27,973 nucleotides of DNA from CAYNJW01 sp964397665. Lineage in GTDB: Archaea > Nanobdellota > Nanobdellia > Pacearchaeales > GW2011-AR1. Shown piece after piece: positions 6,977 through 14,627 of this stretch. The stretch spans positions 1 to 27,973 of the forward strand of contig CAYNJW010000011.1 of NCBI GenBank assembly GCA_964397665.1. Direction: 5' to 3'. The notes under the pieces were generated by a model. That model was not told the origin of the DNA and ran no database searches. It was given only the letters and a program-made list of their open reading frames with translations. The position numbers and the translations under genes are program-made. Numbering within the stretch: the stretch's first letter is position 1; the number at the start of each line of letters is the position of its first letter.

Positions 6977-8451
6977 AATCAAAATTATTAATCTTTGCAG
7001 TTCTTTTTTTATTTTCATTTAATTTAATTTCTGCTCTTCAATTAGATATTAGCGAAGTTATAGTTGGTGAAGAAAATGTATCTTTTAATATTTCTGCAGA
7101 TGATACTTTAACAAATTTAACAGTGAATATCACTGGACCAGAGAGTTATTTTAATTCAACTAATTTTTCAAAGATTTTTTTAGATAATTTAGTTCCAGGA
7201 GTTTATGAAATTTCTGTTTTTGGAAATTCAACAAGTGGGGAAGACGATTTTAAAGAATATTTTACAATTAAAAGATTAGTAAGTTTGGATTCAAAAGAAG
7301 ATTTTGAAGATTTATTTAAATATAAATTTGAGAATTTAACAACATTATCTAGTTTTGAAGTTAAATTGTTCAATTCCGCGAATGTTTTATTAGGTGTTAA
7401 TGATAGCTTAATCGGTTCTTTTAATGGTTTAGTTTCAGGCAACTACATTATGCAAGTTAATTTAACTAGTGGTTTAGGAACAAATCAAATATTTAATCTT
7501 AGTGTTTCATTACCTGAATTTTCATCAAAAGTTGTAAAAGTTAAATTTTCAGATGATTCTTTAAATTTTATTGCGGATACTAATTACCTTTGTGAAAATT
7601 CAAGTTTAAAAGTTTATAATTCTTCAGGTGTAGAAGTTTATGGTGAAAATAAAAATATTTGTGGAGATTATTTTACAAACTTGCCAAATTCAAAAGATTA
7701 TTCTTTTATTTATACAGCTACTTCAAAGGTCTATAAAACTAAAAGGATTCAGACTGAATATTTTGGCGTTCATCCAAATTCAGTTTCCAGAACAGAAGAT
7801 AATATCTCAGCAAAATTTAATTTGAAGTATGCTAATTACACAGTTTACCCAAATATAACTATTTCATTTTATGCTGATGGTGTTTTTCAGAGTTTAGCTA
7901 GGGAAGTTATGGGCACAATTTTAGTTAATTTAGATAAAGAAAAAGATTATACTGTTAAATTTTTAATTGGAACTTTAACTGGCTTAGAAATTGAGCAAGG
8001 AGTTTTATCAAAGGCTATTGAAAAAGTTGACCCTGTTAGTTCTTCAAGTAAAAGATCATCAAGGGGTGGTGGAGGAATCAATGAGTCTTGTGGGAATTGG
8101 TCTGTTTGTTTAAATGGAACTCAGACAAAGATTTGTCGAGATGGCGAAGTTATTAAGTCCAGAAATTGCGAAGTAAAAATGCCTGTTATTGAGAATAATT
8201 CTACAAATGAAACAAAAGATGTTGAAAATAAGAAATTTTATTCACCGCTTACAGGTGCAGTTATAGGAGCTTTCACTGGAGAGAATAAAGTTTATTGGAT
8301 TGTAGGTTTTATCTTAGTCCTTTTAGCAGTTCTTTGGTTTGTTATTAAGAAAAAATCAAATTCAACAAAGAAGAAAGTCACAAAGAAAACTTCTAAAAAA
8401 TCTACAAAGAAAACTTCTAAAAAATCAAAAAAGAATTTGAAGAAGAAGTAA
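6973..8451 (+). CDS. TM-anchored surface protein with lysine-rich cytoplasmic tail
   Basis: 492 residues. A signal peptide (about 1-21, ending ISA) is followed by a long extracellular part with beta-strand pattern and many N-X-S/T sequons. Near residue 365 comes a Ser/Arg/Gly linker, then a small Cys module CGNWSVC...CRDG...RNC resembling the thrombospondin/EGF-like modules common in archaeal surface proteins. SPLTGAVIGAFTG precedes a membrane span (about 438-458, WIVGFILVLLAVLWFVI). The last ~35 residues are nearly all Lys, Ser and Thr. The topology puts this tail in the cytoplasm, where it could bind nucleic acid or acidic lipid. The ATG overlaps the stop of the preceding exported protein, which suggests a joint envelope role. 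The function is unknown. Confidence 0.85.
   Translation: MKSKLLIFAVLFLFSFNLISALQLDISEVIVGEENVSFNISADDTLTNLTVNITGPESYFNSTNFSKIFLDNLVPGVYEISVFGNSTSGEDDFKEYFTIKRLVSLDSKEDFEDLFKYKFENLTTLSSFEVKLFNSANVLLGVNDSLIGSFNGLVSGNYIMQVNLTSGLGTNQIFNLSVSLPEFSSKVVKVKFSDDSLNFIADTNYLCENSSLKVYNSSGVEVYGENKNICGDYFTNLPNSKDYSFIYTATSKVYKTKRIQTEYFGVHPNSVSRTEDNISAKFNLKYANYTVYPNITISFYADGVFQSLAREVMGTILVNLDKEKDYTVKFLIGTLTGLEIEQGVLSKAIEKVDPVSSSSKRSSRGGGGINESCGNWSVCLNGTQTKICRDGEVIKSRNCEVKMPVIENNSTNETKDVENKKFYSPLTGAVIGAFTGENKVYWIVGFILVLLAVLWFVIKKKSNSTKKKVTKKTSKKSTKKTSKKSKKNLKKK
8380..8427 (+). repeat. 24-bp tandem repeat in the lysine-rich tail
   Basis: Two adjacent 24-nt units differ only in their last base. Each codes for TKKTSKKS. 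This is a recent duplication extending the basic tail of the surface protein. Confidence 0.85.
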
Positions 8452-8465
8452 TTTTAATTTAGAGA

Positions 8466-8828
8466 TTATTCGTTTTTCCATAATCCATGAATATTACAGT
8501 ATGCTCTTGCAGTATTTGGTTTGAAAGAAAAAATAGCTTCCGGTTTTTCATTAGGGTTTAGAAATATTTTTGCTGTTTCATTTTCTTTTGTTGCTTCAAT
8601 CCATTCAATAGAATGTTCTTCAGTCATTGGATGTTCAATACTCCCAACTTTTACTTTATTTTCTTCGATTATTGGTTGATGTTTTTCAGTTTTTCCTTCT
8701 TCATCAGAAAGTTCTTCAATTAAATTCATTTCTTTACCACAACAAATTAATTTTCCCTGACCATTATGAATTATTTCAATAATATTTCCACAGATTTCAC
8801 ATTTATAAATCTCTTTTAAGTTTGTCAT
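8466..8828 (-). CDS. Superoxide reductase (desulfoferrodoxin type)
   Basis: 120 residues. It reduces superoxide to hydrogen peroxide without making O2, a defence typical of anaerobes. The first ~37 residues form a desulforedoxin-like iron site (CEIC and a Cys-Cys pair, as in YKCEICG...LICCGKEM). The remainder is the catalytic SOR domain: EKHQP with its Glu and His, two further His in IEHPMTEEHSIEW, and the Cys/His pair of YCNIHGLWK, which supply the four-His/one-Cys centre. Its ATG shares one base with the rubrerythrin stop (TAATG), and GGTGA lies nine bases upstream, so translation is coupled. Rubrerythrin would remove the peroxide formed. Confidence 0.93.
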   Translation of the reverse strand: MTNLKEIYKCEICGNIIEIIHNGQGKLICCGKEMNLIEELSDEEGKTEKHQPIIEENKVKVGSIEHPMTEEHSIEWIEATKENETAKIFLNPNEKPEAIFSFKPNTARAYCNIHGLWKNE

Positions 8829-9400
8829 TAGAAGTCTTCACCTTGAACTTTGAAATATCCTTGAGGATGGTTACAAGATGGACAGATTAGTGGTGCTTCA
8901 GTTCCCAAATGTAAATAACCACATTCTTGACAAACCCAAACAACTTGTTCTTCTCGTTTTAAGACTGTTTCATTTTTTACGTGTGCTAAAAGTTTTTTAT
9001 AAATTTCTTCGTGATGTTCTTCTGCTTTTGCTATTGCTAATAATTGTGTTGCAATTTTATCAAAACCTTCTTCTTTTGCCTTTTCTGCAAATTCAGGATA
9101 CATTGTACTAGTTTCAAAGTGTTCTCCATCTATTGCTGCTTGTAAATTTTCTTTAGTAGTTCCATAAACAGTTCCAACTTCTGTTGGAATTTCAATAGCA
9201 TTATTATCATCTTTTAATTTTTGAATATTTTCAAATAATCTTTTAGCATGTGTTTTTTCTTGTTCTGCTATTTCTAAAAATATTTTTGAAATTTGTATAA
9301 ATCCTTCTTTTTTAGCAATTTTCGAATAGAAAGTATATCTATTTCTTGCCTGACTTTCACCAACAAAAGCTTTTGATAAATTTTTTAATGTTTCGCTCAT
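8828..9400 (-). CDS. Rubrerythrin
   Basis: 190 residues, the normal size. This peroxidase of the cytoplasm reduces H2O2 using a di-iron centre. The ferritin-like four-helix part (1-145) has the paired Glu/His motifs GESQARNRY, EIAEQEKTHA, DGEHFETSTMYPEFAEKA and AKAEEHHEEIY. The C-terminal rubredoxin domain has CQECGY...CPSCNHPQGYF, binding one iron. It is first in a two-gene operon with the superoxide reductase. The TATA box at 9422-9429 makes it leaderless. The promoter faces that of the Trm5-like gene across 90 nt. Confidence 0.95.
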   Translation of the reverse strand: MSETLKNLSKAFVGESQARNRYTFYSKIAKKEGFIQISKIFLEIAEQEKTHAKRLFENIQKLKDDNNAIEIPTEVGTVYGTTKENLQAAIDGEHFETSTMYPEFAEKAKEEGFDKIATQLLAIAKAEEHHEEIYKKLLAHVKNETVLKREEQVVWVCQECGYLHLGTEAPLICPSCNHPQGYFKVQGEDF

Positions 9401-9421
9401 TAACTTGTTTATAAGATTCTC

Positions 9422-9429
9422 TTTAAATA
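9422..9429 (-). promoter_or_regulatory. TATA box of rubrerythrin operon
   Basis: TATTTAAA on the minus strand, centre 25.5 nt from the ATG at 9400. Confidence 0.65.
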
Positions 9430-9461
9430 ACTTTCGTAATCATTGTTTACTTTTGTAAATC

Positions 9462-9469
9462 CTTTTAAA
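9462..9469 (+). promoter_or_regulatory. TATA box of the Trm5-like gene
   Basis: CTTTTAAA, centre 25.5 nt from the ATG at 9491. A second similar octamer at 9472-9479 is too close to fit the rule. Confidence 0.55.
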
Positions 9470-9490
9470 GTCTTTTAAATTATTTATTTT

Positions 9491-10258
9491 ATGGATGTTG
9501 GAATAGACCAAGTAGGAGATATAGCAATTTTGAATTTTCATAAAAAGTATTTTTGTTTAAGAAAGTTATTTTATGCTTTGAAAGTTTTAAAAAATAAAAA
9601 TTTGAATGTAATTTTAGAAAAGAAAGGATTTGTTTCAGGAGAATTAAGAAAAACTTCTTTAAAACATTTATTAGGTGAGAGAAGAAAAGAAACTATTCAC
9701 AATGAGAATGGTTGTAAGTTTTTTTTAGATGTTGATAAGACTTATTTTTCTCCAAGATTGGCTAATGAGAGAAATGTTGTTTGTTCAGAAATTGCAAAGA
9801 AGATTAGAAGGAATCAAAGAGTTTTAGTAATGTTTGCAGGTATCGCCCCTTTTCCAATTGTTTTAGGTAAAAAATTAAAACAAAATAAAAAGTTTAATGA
9901 AATAATATCCTCAGAGTTAAATAAAGAAGCTTCAGAGTTTGCAATTAAAAATATTAAATTAAATAAATTAAATAAATTTATTAAAGTGGTTGTTGGAGAT
10001 TCAAGGAAATTAAAAGAAGGGAAATTTAAGTTTATTATTATGGCTCGCCCAAATCTTGATGAGACATTTTTGAAATCTGCGTTAAAATATTCTATTAAAG
10101 GAACTAAAATTTATTATTATGGTTTCGGTTCTAAAGAGAAAGTTTTAGAAGAAATAAAAAAAGATTCAGATAAAAAGATTGGTAGAATTAAGATACGAAA
10201 GGCTGGAGATATCGGTCCAAAAAAATGGAGATGGTTGGCAGAGTTTATTGTTAGGTAA
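9491..10258 (+). CDS. Trm5-like tRNA methyltransferase lacking the D1 domain
   Basis: 255 residues. It resembles archaeal Trm5 (tRNA guanine-37 N1-methyltransferase, S-adenosylmethionine donor), which prevents frameshifting. Matches are GERRKETIHNENG...YFSPRLANER, which includes the catalytic-Arg SPRL..ER segment, the SAM-loop MFAGIAPFPIVL, SSELN for the ribose-binding acid, and a final GPKKWRW.AEF. The protein begins where the D2 domain of Trm5b begins, so the D1 tRNA-elbow-sensing domain is absent. The family's MNLP-type catalytic loop reads MARP, losing the Asn. It may therefore act on G37 with relaxed recognition or on another substrate, such as a TYW2-like aminocarboxypropyl transfer. 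The family is secure; the exact reaction is not. Confidence 0.82.
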   Translation: MDVGIDQVGDIAILNFHKKYFCLRKLFYALKVLKNKNLNVILEKKGFVSGELRKTSLKHLLGERRKETIHNENGCKFFLDVDKTYFSPRLANERNVVCSEIAKKIRRNQRVLVMFAGIAPFPIVLGKKLKQNKKFNEIISSELNKEASEFAIKNIKLNKLNKFIKVVVGDSRKLKEGKFKFIIMARPNLDETFLKSALKYSIKGTKIYYYGFGSKEKVLEEIKKDSDKKIGRIKIRKAGDIGPKKWRWLAEFIVR

Positions 10259-10300
10259 ATTCTTTAGTTATTTTTAAATCTTGGAATAGTTACAATAAAC

Positions 10301-10308
10301 CTTATAAA
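10301..10308 (+). promoter_or_regulatory. TATA box of the helicase gene
   Basis: CTTATAAA, centre 25.5 nt from the ATG at 10330. Confidence 0.7.
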
Positions 10309-10329
10309 GCGTTCCAACGATTTTGACTC

Positions 10330-12201
10330 ATGACTTGGTCTTTGTATAAAAATGTTGGTGATAATTCACAAGAAGGATTGAATATTTTTGATAATAAAGG
10401 AGAATTTTTAGAACCCTTAAAGTTTTCAAATGGTAAAACACAAGGAGACGTTGTTCAAGAAGTTTTAGATTCTATTGAAAAAGGAAATAAAATTATTTTT
10501 ATTCGTGGTGTATGTGGTTCTGGAAAAAGTGCAATGGCTCTTAATTTGGCAAGACATTTTAAAAAAAGTTCAATTGTTGTCCCAATTAAAAGTCTTCAAC
10601 ACCAATATGAAGAAGATTATACTAAGAAGATGTTTATCTTAAAAGATGATAAATCTAAATTGAAAATCTCCGTTATTAAGGGAAGGAATAATTTTTCTTG
10701 TCCTTTTATGGGTGGAGATGCAGGGGCAAATGATTTGCCTTGTGATATAGAGTTGAGAGAAAAGAATATGAGTAAAATTTTAAGTTATATTGGTAAAAAT
10801 GACTTAGTAGATAAAACTGATTTTGCTTCTGTTTCAGATGTTAGGCGGATATCTGTAGCTCCTGCTTGTCCATTTTGGTCACCCTTGTTACCGAGTGAAA
10901 TTAAATCTCCTGCTTTGGAAGATTCAAGAAAAATTAAGTACATGTCTGTTTCAGGAAAAGAATTTGCGTTGTACCAAAGAAAAAAAGGTTGTGGATTTTA
11001 TGATCAATATGATGCTTATGCAAATTCAGATGTTTTAATTTTTAATTCTATGAAATATATGATTGAGATGGCGATTGGAAGAAAACCTAAAACAGATATT
11101 GATATTATAGACGAATGTGATGAATTTTTAGATAACTTTGCAAATGAAAGAAAGATTAATTTAAATAGATTTGAAAGTGCATTGGGAACGCTTCTTCCAG
11201 AATCCTCAGCAGAAAGAGATGCAGTAAAAGATTTATTATTTTTATTAAGAAAAGTAAATCAAGAAAGTTTACGAGAAGTAACAAAAATAAATGGGACCGA
11301 AATGAGGGCATTGTTTGATAAAATACTTGAGAATCCTTATCTAGCAGAAGGTGAAGATAATAATTATTATAACTCTGTTTTTGAGATTATAAAATCTTTT
11401 GAGAATGTTACCGAAGAAACTTATGTTTCTTATGATAAAATTGATTCTGGAGAAACACCTTTGTTTGGAAAAGCAGAGCAAACAACAATCGTTAATCTTG
11501 TTTCAATAAATCTAGCTTCTAAGTTTAAAGAAATTATAGATATGAATAATGTTTTAGTCTTAATGTCTGGAACATTACATTCTGAGCATGTTTTAAAAGA
11601 TATTTTTGGTCTTGATAATTTTAAAATTATAGATGCAGAAACGCAAGTTCCTGGAATGATTAGTAAGTTTAGAACAGGTAAGGAAGTAAATTGTAAATAT
11701 GCCAATTTTAAATCTGGGCAAACAACAAGAGAAGGATATCTCAAAGCATTATCAACAATTATAGCAAATGCTGAAAAACCAATTTTGATTCATGTTTCAG
11801 CTTATGGGGATTTACCGACTTCCGAAGAGAAATTGCAATTTGGACTTAGCAATGTGATGTCTAAAGAAGAGTTTTTCGAATTTCAGAAGAATCCTTCAGT
11901 TATTTCTAAATTTAAAAGAGGAGAAATAGATACTCTTTTTTCAACAAAGTGTGCAAGAGGTGTAGATTTTCCAGGAAAAGAATGTAACTCAATTGTTATT
12001 ACAAAATATCCTTATCCAAATGTTAGAGGTTTATTTTGGCAAATTTTGAAAAAAGAAAATCCTGAAAAGTTTATAGAATTTTATATGGATAAAGCAAGAA
12101 GAGAATTAGTTCAGAAGATTGCAAGAGGAGTAAGATTCAAGGGAGATTCAGTTTTATTATTAAGCCCCGATAGTAGAGTTTTAGATGGAAGGGTTCAGTA
12201 G
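10330..12201 (+). CDS. XPD/DinG-like superfamily 2 helicase
   Basis: 623 residues. This is a probable 5'-3' DNA helicase of the iron-sulfur XPD/DinG group. Walker A is RGVCGSGKSA (about 59-68). Cysteines near 125, 137, 178 and 218 (SCPF, LPCD, PACPFW, KGCGFYD) are spaced as an Fe-S cluster domain between motifs I and II. The Walker B is IIDECDEF (Asp261-Glu262-Cys263-Asp264) rather than DEAH/DEAD. The second RecA half has a motif III-like MSGTLHS, RGVDFPG (motif V) and QKIARGVR (motif VI, about 596-603), where QxxGRxxR is usual. These changes mark a divergent subgroup. A role in repair or R-loop removal is inferred from the family. It is followed 63 nt later by an unknown gene with its own promoter. 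Confidence 0.85.
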   Translation: MTWSLYKNVGDNSQEGLNIFDNKGEFLEPLKFSNGKTQGDVVQEVLDSIEKGNKIIFIRGVCGSGKSAMALNLARHFKKSSIVVPIKSLQHQYEEDYTKKMFILKDDKSKLKISVIKGRNNFSCPFMGGDAGANDLPCDIELREKNMSKILSYIGKNDLVDKTDFASVSDVRRISVAPACPFWSPLLPSEIKSPALEDSRKIKYMSVSGKEFALYQRKKGCGFYDQYDAYANSDVLIFNSMKYMIEMAIGRKPKTDIDIIDECDEFLDNFANERKINLNRFESALGTLLPESSAERDAVKDLLFLLRKVNQESLREVTKINGTEMRALFDKILENPYLAEGEDNNYYNSVFEIIKSFENVTEETYVSYDKIDSGETPLFGKAEQTTIVNLVSINLASKFKEIIDMNNVLVLMSGTLHSEHVLKDIFGLDNFKIIDAETQVPGMISKFRTGKEVNCKYANFKSGQTTREGYLKALSTIIANAEKPILIHVSAYGDLPTSEEKLQFGLSNVMSKEEFFEFQKNPSVISKFKRGEIDTLFSTKCARGVDFPGKECNSIVITKYPYPNVRGLFWQILKKENPEKFIEFYMDKARRELVQKIARGVRFKGDSVLLLSPDSRVLDGRVQ

Positions 12202-12202
12202 G

Positions 12203-12209
12203 TTTTTTT
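12203..12209 (+). terminator. T-run after the helicase gene
   Basis: Seven T directly after the stop codon. It fits an archaeal oligo-T terminator but is short. Confidence 0.3.
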
Positions 12210-12235
12210 AAATATCTTCAAGAGTATAGAAATCA

Positions 12236-12243
12236 TTTTAAAG
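12236..12243 (+). promoter_or_regulatory. TATA box of the 12265 gene
   Basis: TTTTAAAG, centre 25.5 nt from the ATG at 12265 but only 19.5 nt from the ATG at 12259. This favours the second ATG as the start. Confidence 0.55.
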
Positions 12244-12264
12244 TAGATTAAATAATTTATGAAT

Positions 12265-12855
12265 ATGGTTAAGAGAATTAAACATGAACAAGGAAATAGT
12301 TCTTTTGAATTTAGAAGAAATGTTTTAGAAGCATTATTGGTGTCTTCAATTACTAATGAAAGTTTTAAATTTCCCACTATTCAAGAATTTATTTTGGGAG
12401 AAGTTTTAGATGGAGTTATAGATTATATTGGTGGAACAGCTGGAAAAGTTAATTTTGGAGAGTTTATTGTTGATAGAAATATTTTCGAAAAAGAGTTAGT
12501 TAGTTATTTTAATACTGAGATGGAAAAATATTCAAAAGAAAAATTAAGTCCAAATATTAAGAGTGCAATAATAGGATTAAGTAATTATTCTTACATTAAC
12601 CCTGCAGGTCCAGAAAGGCCTTTTCCACATACTGAGTTATATAATCATTTCAATGGTTTTGATATTGGAAGGATTTGCCCTTTAACATTTGAGTCTTCTT
12701 TTTCGTTACCTAGTAAATTTATCTCACAAGTTAAAAAAGAAATTTTACCAAGATTTTCATCTTCTGAAATAAAAGATATTATTGGGATTTCTAAACATAT
12801 GAGAAAGTATGTTGAAAAAGATTTGGAATTTATTGGAAGAAATTATCAGTGGTAG
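12265..12855 (+). CDS. Protein of unknown function (196 aa)
   Basis: No family is recognised. The protein has no signal peptide, no clear membrane span and no Cys pairs, so it is a soluble cytoplasmic protein. It is mostly alpha-helical by pattern, with a Pro/Aro-rich middle (NPAGPERPFPHTE near residues 115-127) and an ending RKYVEKDLEFIGRNYQW. An in-frame ATG two codons earlier (12259) is possible, but the TATA spacing favours MVKRIKHEQ as the start. It lies 63 nt after the helicase and converges on gltX with a 33-nt gap. Confidence 0.7.
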   Translation: MVKRIKHEQGNSSFEFRRNVLEALLVSSITNESFKFPTIQEFILGEVLDGVIDYIGGTAGKVNFGEFIVDRNIFEKELVSYFNTEMEKYSKEKLSPNIKSAIIGLSNYSYINPAGPERPFPHTELYNHFNGFDIGRICPLTFESSFSLPSKFISQVKKEILPRFSSSEIKDIIGISKHMRKYVEKDLEFIGRNYQW

Positions 12856-12888
12856 AATGAAAAGAATCTTTGTTAAATAATTTATTTT

Positions 12889-14577
12889 TTATCTATGTGT
12901 AAACCAAAATTCCATTTCATTTTTTGTTTTTTTATGGAGTCTTACAAAACCAACTTTTTCAAAATGGATATTTTCTCCAATTTTTAGTTTTTCTAATGCT
13001 GGTTCTCCTAATCCTTTTCTTATACTATTATCTGGCATTCTTATTTTAACAGAGAGGTTATCGGGTGTTGCAGGAACCCATGAAATTGTTTTGTATTTTG
13101 ATTCTTTATCTGGCTTTTCAGAAATAAAAGAAAATGTTTCTGGTTCGATAGAGTTTATTTTTATAGTTTTAAAATTCATTAAATGCATTAGCCTATAATT
13201 TCCATTATTCATAAGGATTAATTCTTCATGAGGGATTAGAAATTCGTTATGTGTCTTATATGCTCTTTTCCCAATTTTTTCAGAAGGGTGAAAAGGTAAT
13301 GGCGTATTTAATTCTGGACAACCTTTGATTATAATCTTTTGAGGGTTTTCTACAAAAAGATATCTTGGAACTTTTGTAAGAAGTTTTCTATTGTGTGCAT
13401 ATAATATATCTACCCCAACAGTAGAATTGGATTTGGTTATTCCCATTGAAAGAATAAATTCTCTTATTGCTTCAGGTTTTAATCCTCTATCCCTCAGAGA
13501 TTGTAAAGACCATAGTCTTGGATCATTCCAGCCAATATATTCTCCAGAAGTAACTTCCCTTGCCCCTTTAGATTTTGAAACTTTTACACCTTCAATAGCA
13601 TAATGTCCATTATAGATACTTTCAGGATTTTTCCAGTTGAAGATTTTTCTTATAAAGTCTTGAACTCTTGTTGACATATGGTGCTCTATTCCTCTTAGAA
13701 CATGTGTAGTTCCAATTAAATTATCGTCTATTGCCCATGAAAATTCCATCGAAGGATAAACCCTATATTTTTTTCCTTTTCTTGCATGCGGTCTGTCAGA
13801 AATTTTAAACATTACCCGATCCCTAAATGCTGGATCAGAATCTTTCATAGATGTTTTTAATCTAACACACATAGAACCTTCTTTTGCAGTTTTCATTTCT
13901 TTCCATCTTTTAATTTGTTCTTCTGGAAGTAAATTTCTACATGGACAATCCGTTTTCTCATCTTTCAATTTTTTCCAAGCATTTTGTTCACAATTACAAA
14001 CATACATATAACCCTTTATTAGTAATTCTTCAGCATATTGATAATAGGTTTCTATTCTATCTGATTTGTAAATTATTTTTTTATCATATTTCACACCAAG
14101 CCATTTTACACCTTCCTCAATTAATTTATAGGCTTCCTTAGCGATAGGTTTAATTTTTGACCCAATAGTATCATCCATTACTAGATATAATTTTCCAGAA
14201 TAAATTTTAGCATATTCATCATTTAGGATTAAAGGTCTCGCATTCCCAATATGTAATGGTCCAGAAGGGAAAGGCGCAATTCTTAAAATTACTTTTCCTT
14301 TTTCAGCATTTGGTAAATCTTGAAGTCCTTCTCTTTCAACCCTTTTATGCAATTTTTCTTTTAATGTTTCAAATTCTAACTTTTGTTCATCTAAGGATTT
14401 ATTATGAACTTCATTCAAAACATTTTGTATTTCAGGTATAGCTTTTTTTATTTCAGATTTTTCTAGTCCTTCAACAAATAATGACGATAGTACAGAACCT
14501 TGATTTGCTTTTCCGTTATGTTTTATAGCATTTTCAAGTGCATACGCCATTATCACATCTTTTTTAGGTATAGCCAT
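12889..14577 (-). CDS. gltX: Glutamyl-tRNA synthetase, archaeal type
   Basis: 562 residues, the usual archaeal length. It charges tRNA-Glu with glutamate. In archaea it commonly also mischarges tRNA-Gln, to be repaired by GatDE (family knowledge, not visible here). Residues 1-95 are the archaeal N-terminal extension. The class I HIGH motif is PSGPLHIGNAR (about 104-114). A zinc-type knuckle (CNC...CPC, about 195-215) lies in the catalytic insert. WAIDDNLIGTTHVLRG and GHYAIEGVKVSKSKG carry the KMSKS equivalent VSKSK. The beta-barrel anticodon domain follows (from ~400), as in the GlnRS/archaeal GluRS subgroup rather than the helical bacterial one. The start is leaderless, from the TATA box at 14599-14606 shared with the divergent acetyltransferase. 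Confidence 0.95.
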   Translation of the reverse strand: MAIPKKDVIMAYALENAIKHNGKANQGSVLSSLFVEGLEKSEIKKAIPEIQNVLNEVHNKSLDEQKLEFETLKEKLHKRVEREGLQDLPNAEKGKVILRIAPFPSGPLHIGNARPLILNDEYAKIYSGKLYLVMDDTIGSKIKPIAKEAYKLIEEGVKWLGVKYDKKIIYKSDRIETYYQYAEELLIKGYMYVCNCEQNAWKKLKDEKTDCPCRNLLPEEQIKRWKEMKTAKEGSMCVRLKTSMKDSDPAFRDRVMFKISDRPHARKGKKYRVYPSMEFSWAIDDNLIGTTHVLRGIEHHMSTRVQDFIRKIFNWKNPESIYNGHYAIEGVKVSKSKGAREVTSGEYIGWNDPRLWSLQSLRDRGLKPEAIREFILSMGITKSNSTVGVDILYAHNRKLLTKVPRYLFVENPQKIIIKGCPELNTPLPFHPSEKIGKRAYKTHNEFLIPHEELILMNNGNYRLMHLMNFKTIKINSIEPETFSFISEKPDKESKYKTISWVPATPDNLSVKIRMPDNSIRKGLGEPALEKLKIGENIHFEKVGFVRLHKKTKNEMEFWFTHR

Positions 14578-14598
14578 ATTTATTTTATGATGGTGATA

Positions 14599-14606
14599 TT
14601 TTTAAA
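14599..14606. promoter_or_regulatory. Single TATA box shared by gltX and the GNAT gene
   Basis: TTTTTAAA is the only good TATA-like octamer in the 50 bases between the two ATGs (14577 minus, 14628 plus). Its centre, 14602.5, is exactly midway and 25.5 nt from each ATG. It therefore fits as one bidirectional core promoter giving two leaderless transcripts. Confidence 0.6.
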
Positions 14607-14627
14607 CTCTTCTCTTTGAATAATCTA

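Noticed and set aside
9446..9459. Inverted repeat TTTAC-TTTT-GTAAA between the rubrerythrin and Trm5-like promoters.
   Set aside because: Five-base arms are expected by chance in A/T-rich DNA, so an operator cannot be claimed.
12259..12264. ATG two codons upstream as start of the 12265 gene.
   Set aside because: The TATA box centre would be only 19.5 nt away, against 25.5 nt for the other starts; it is kept as an alternative only.
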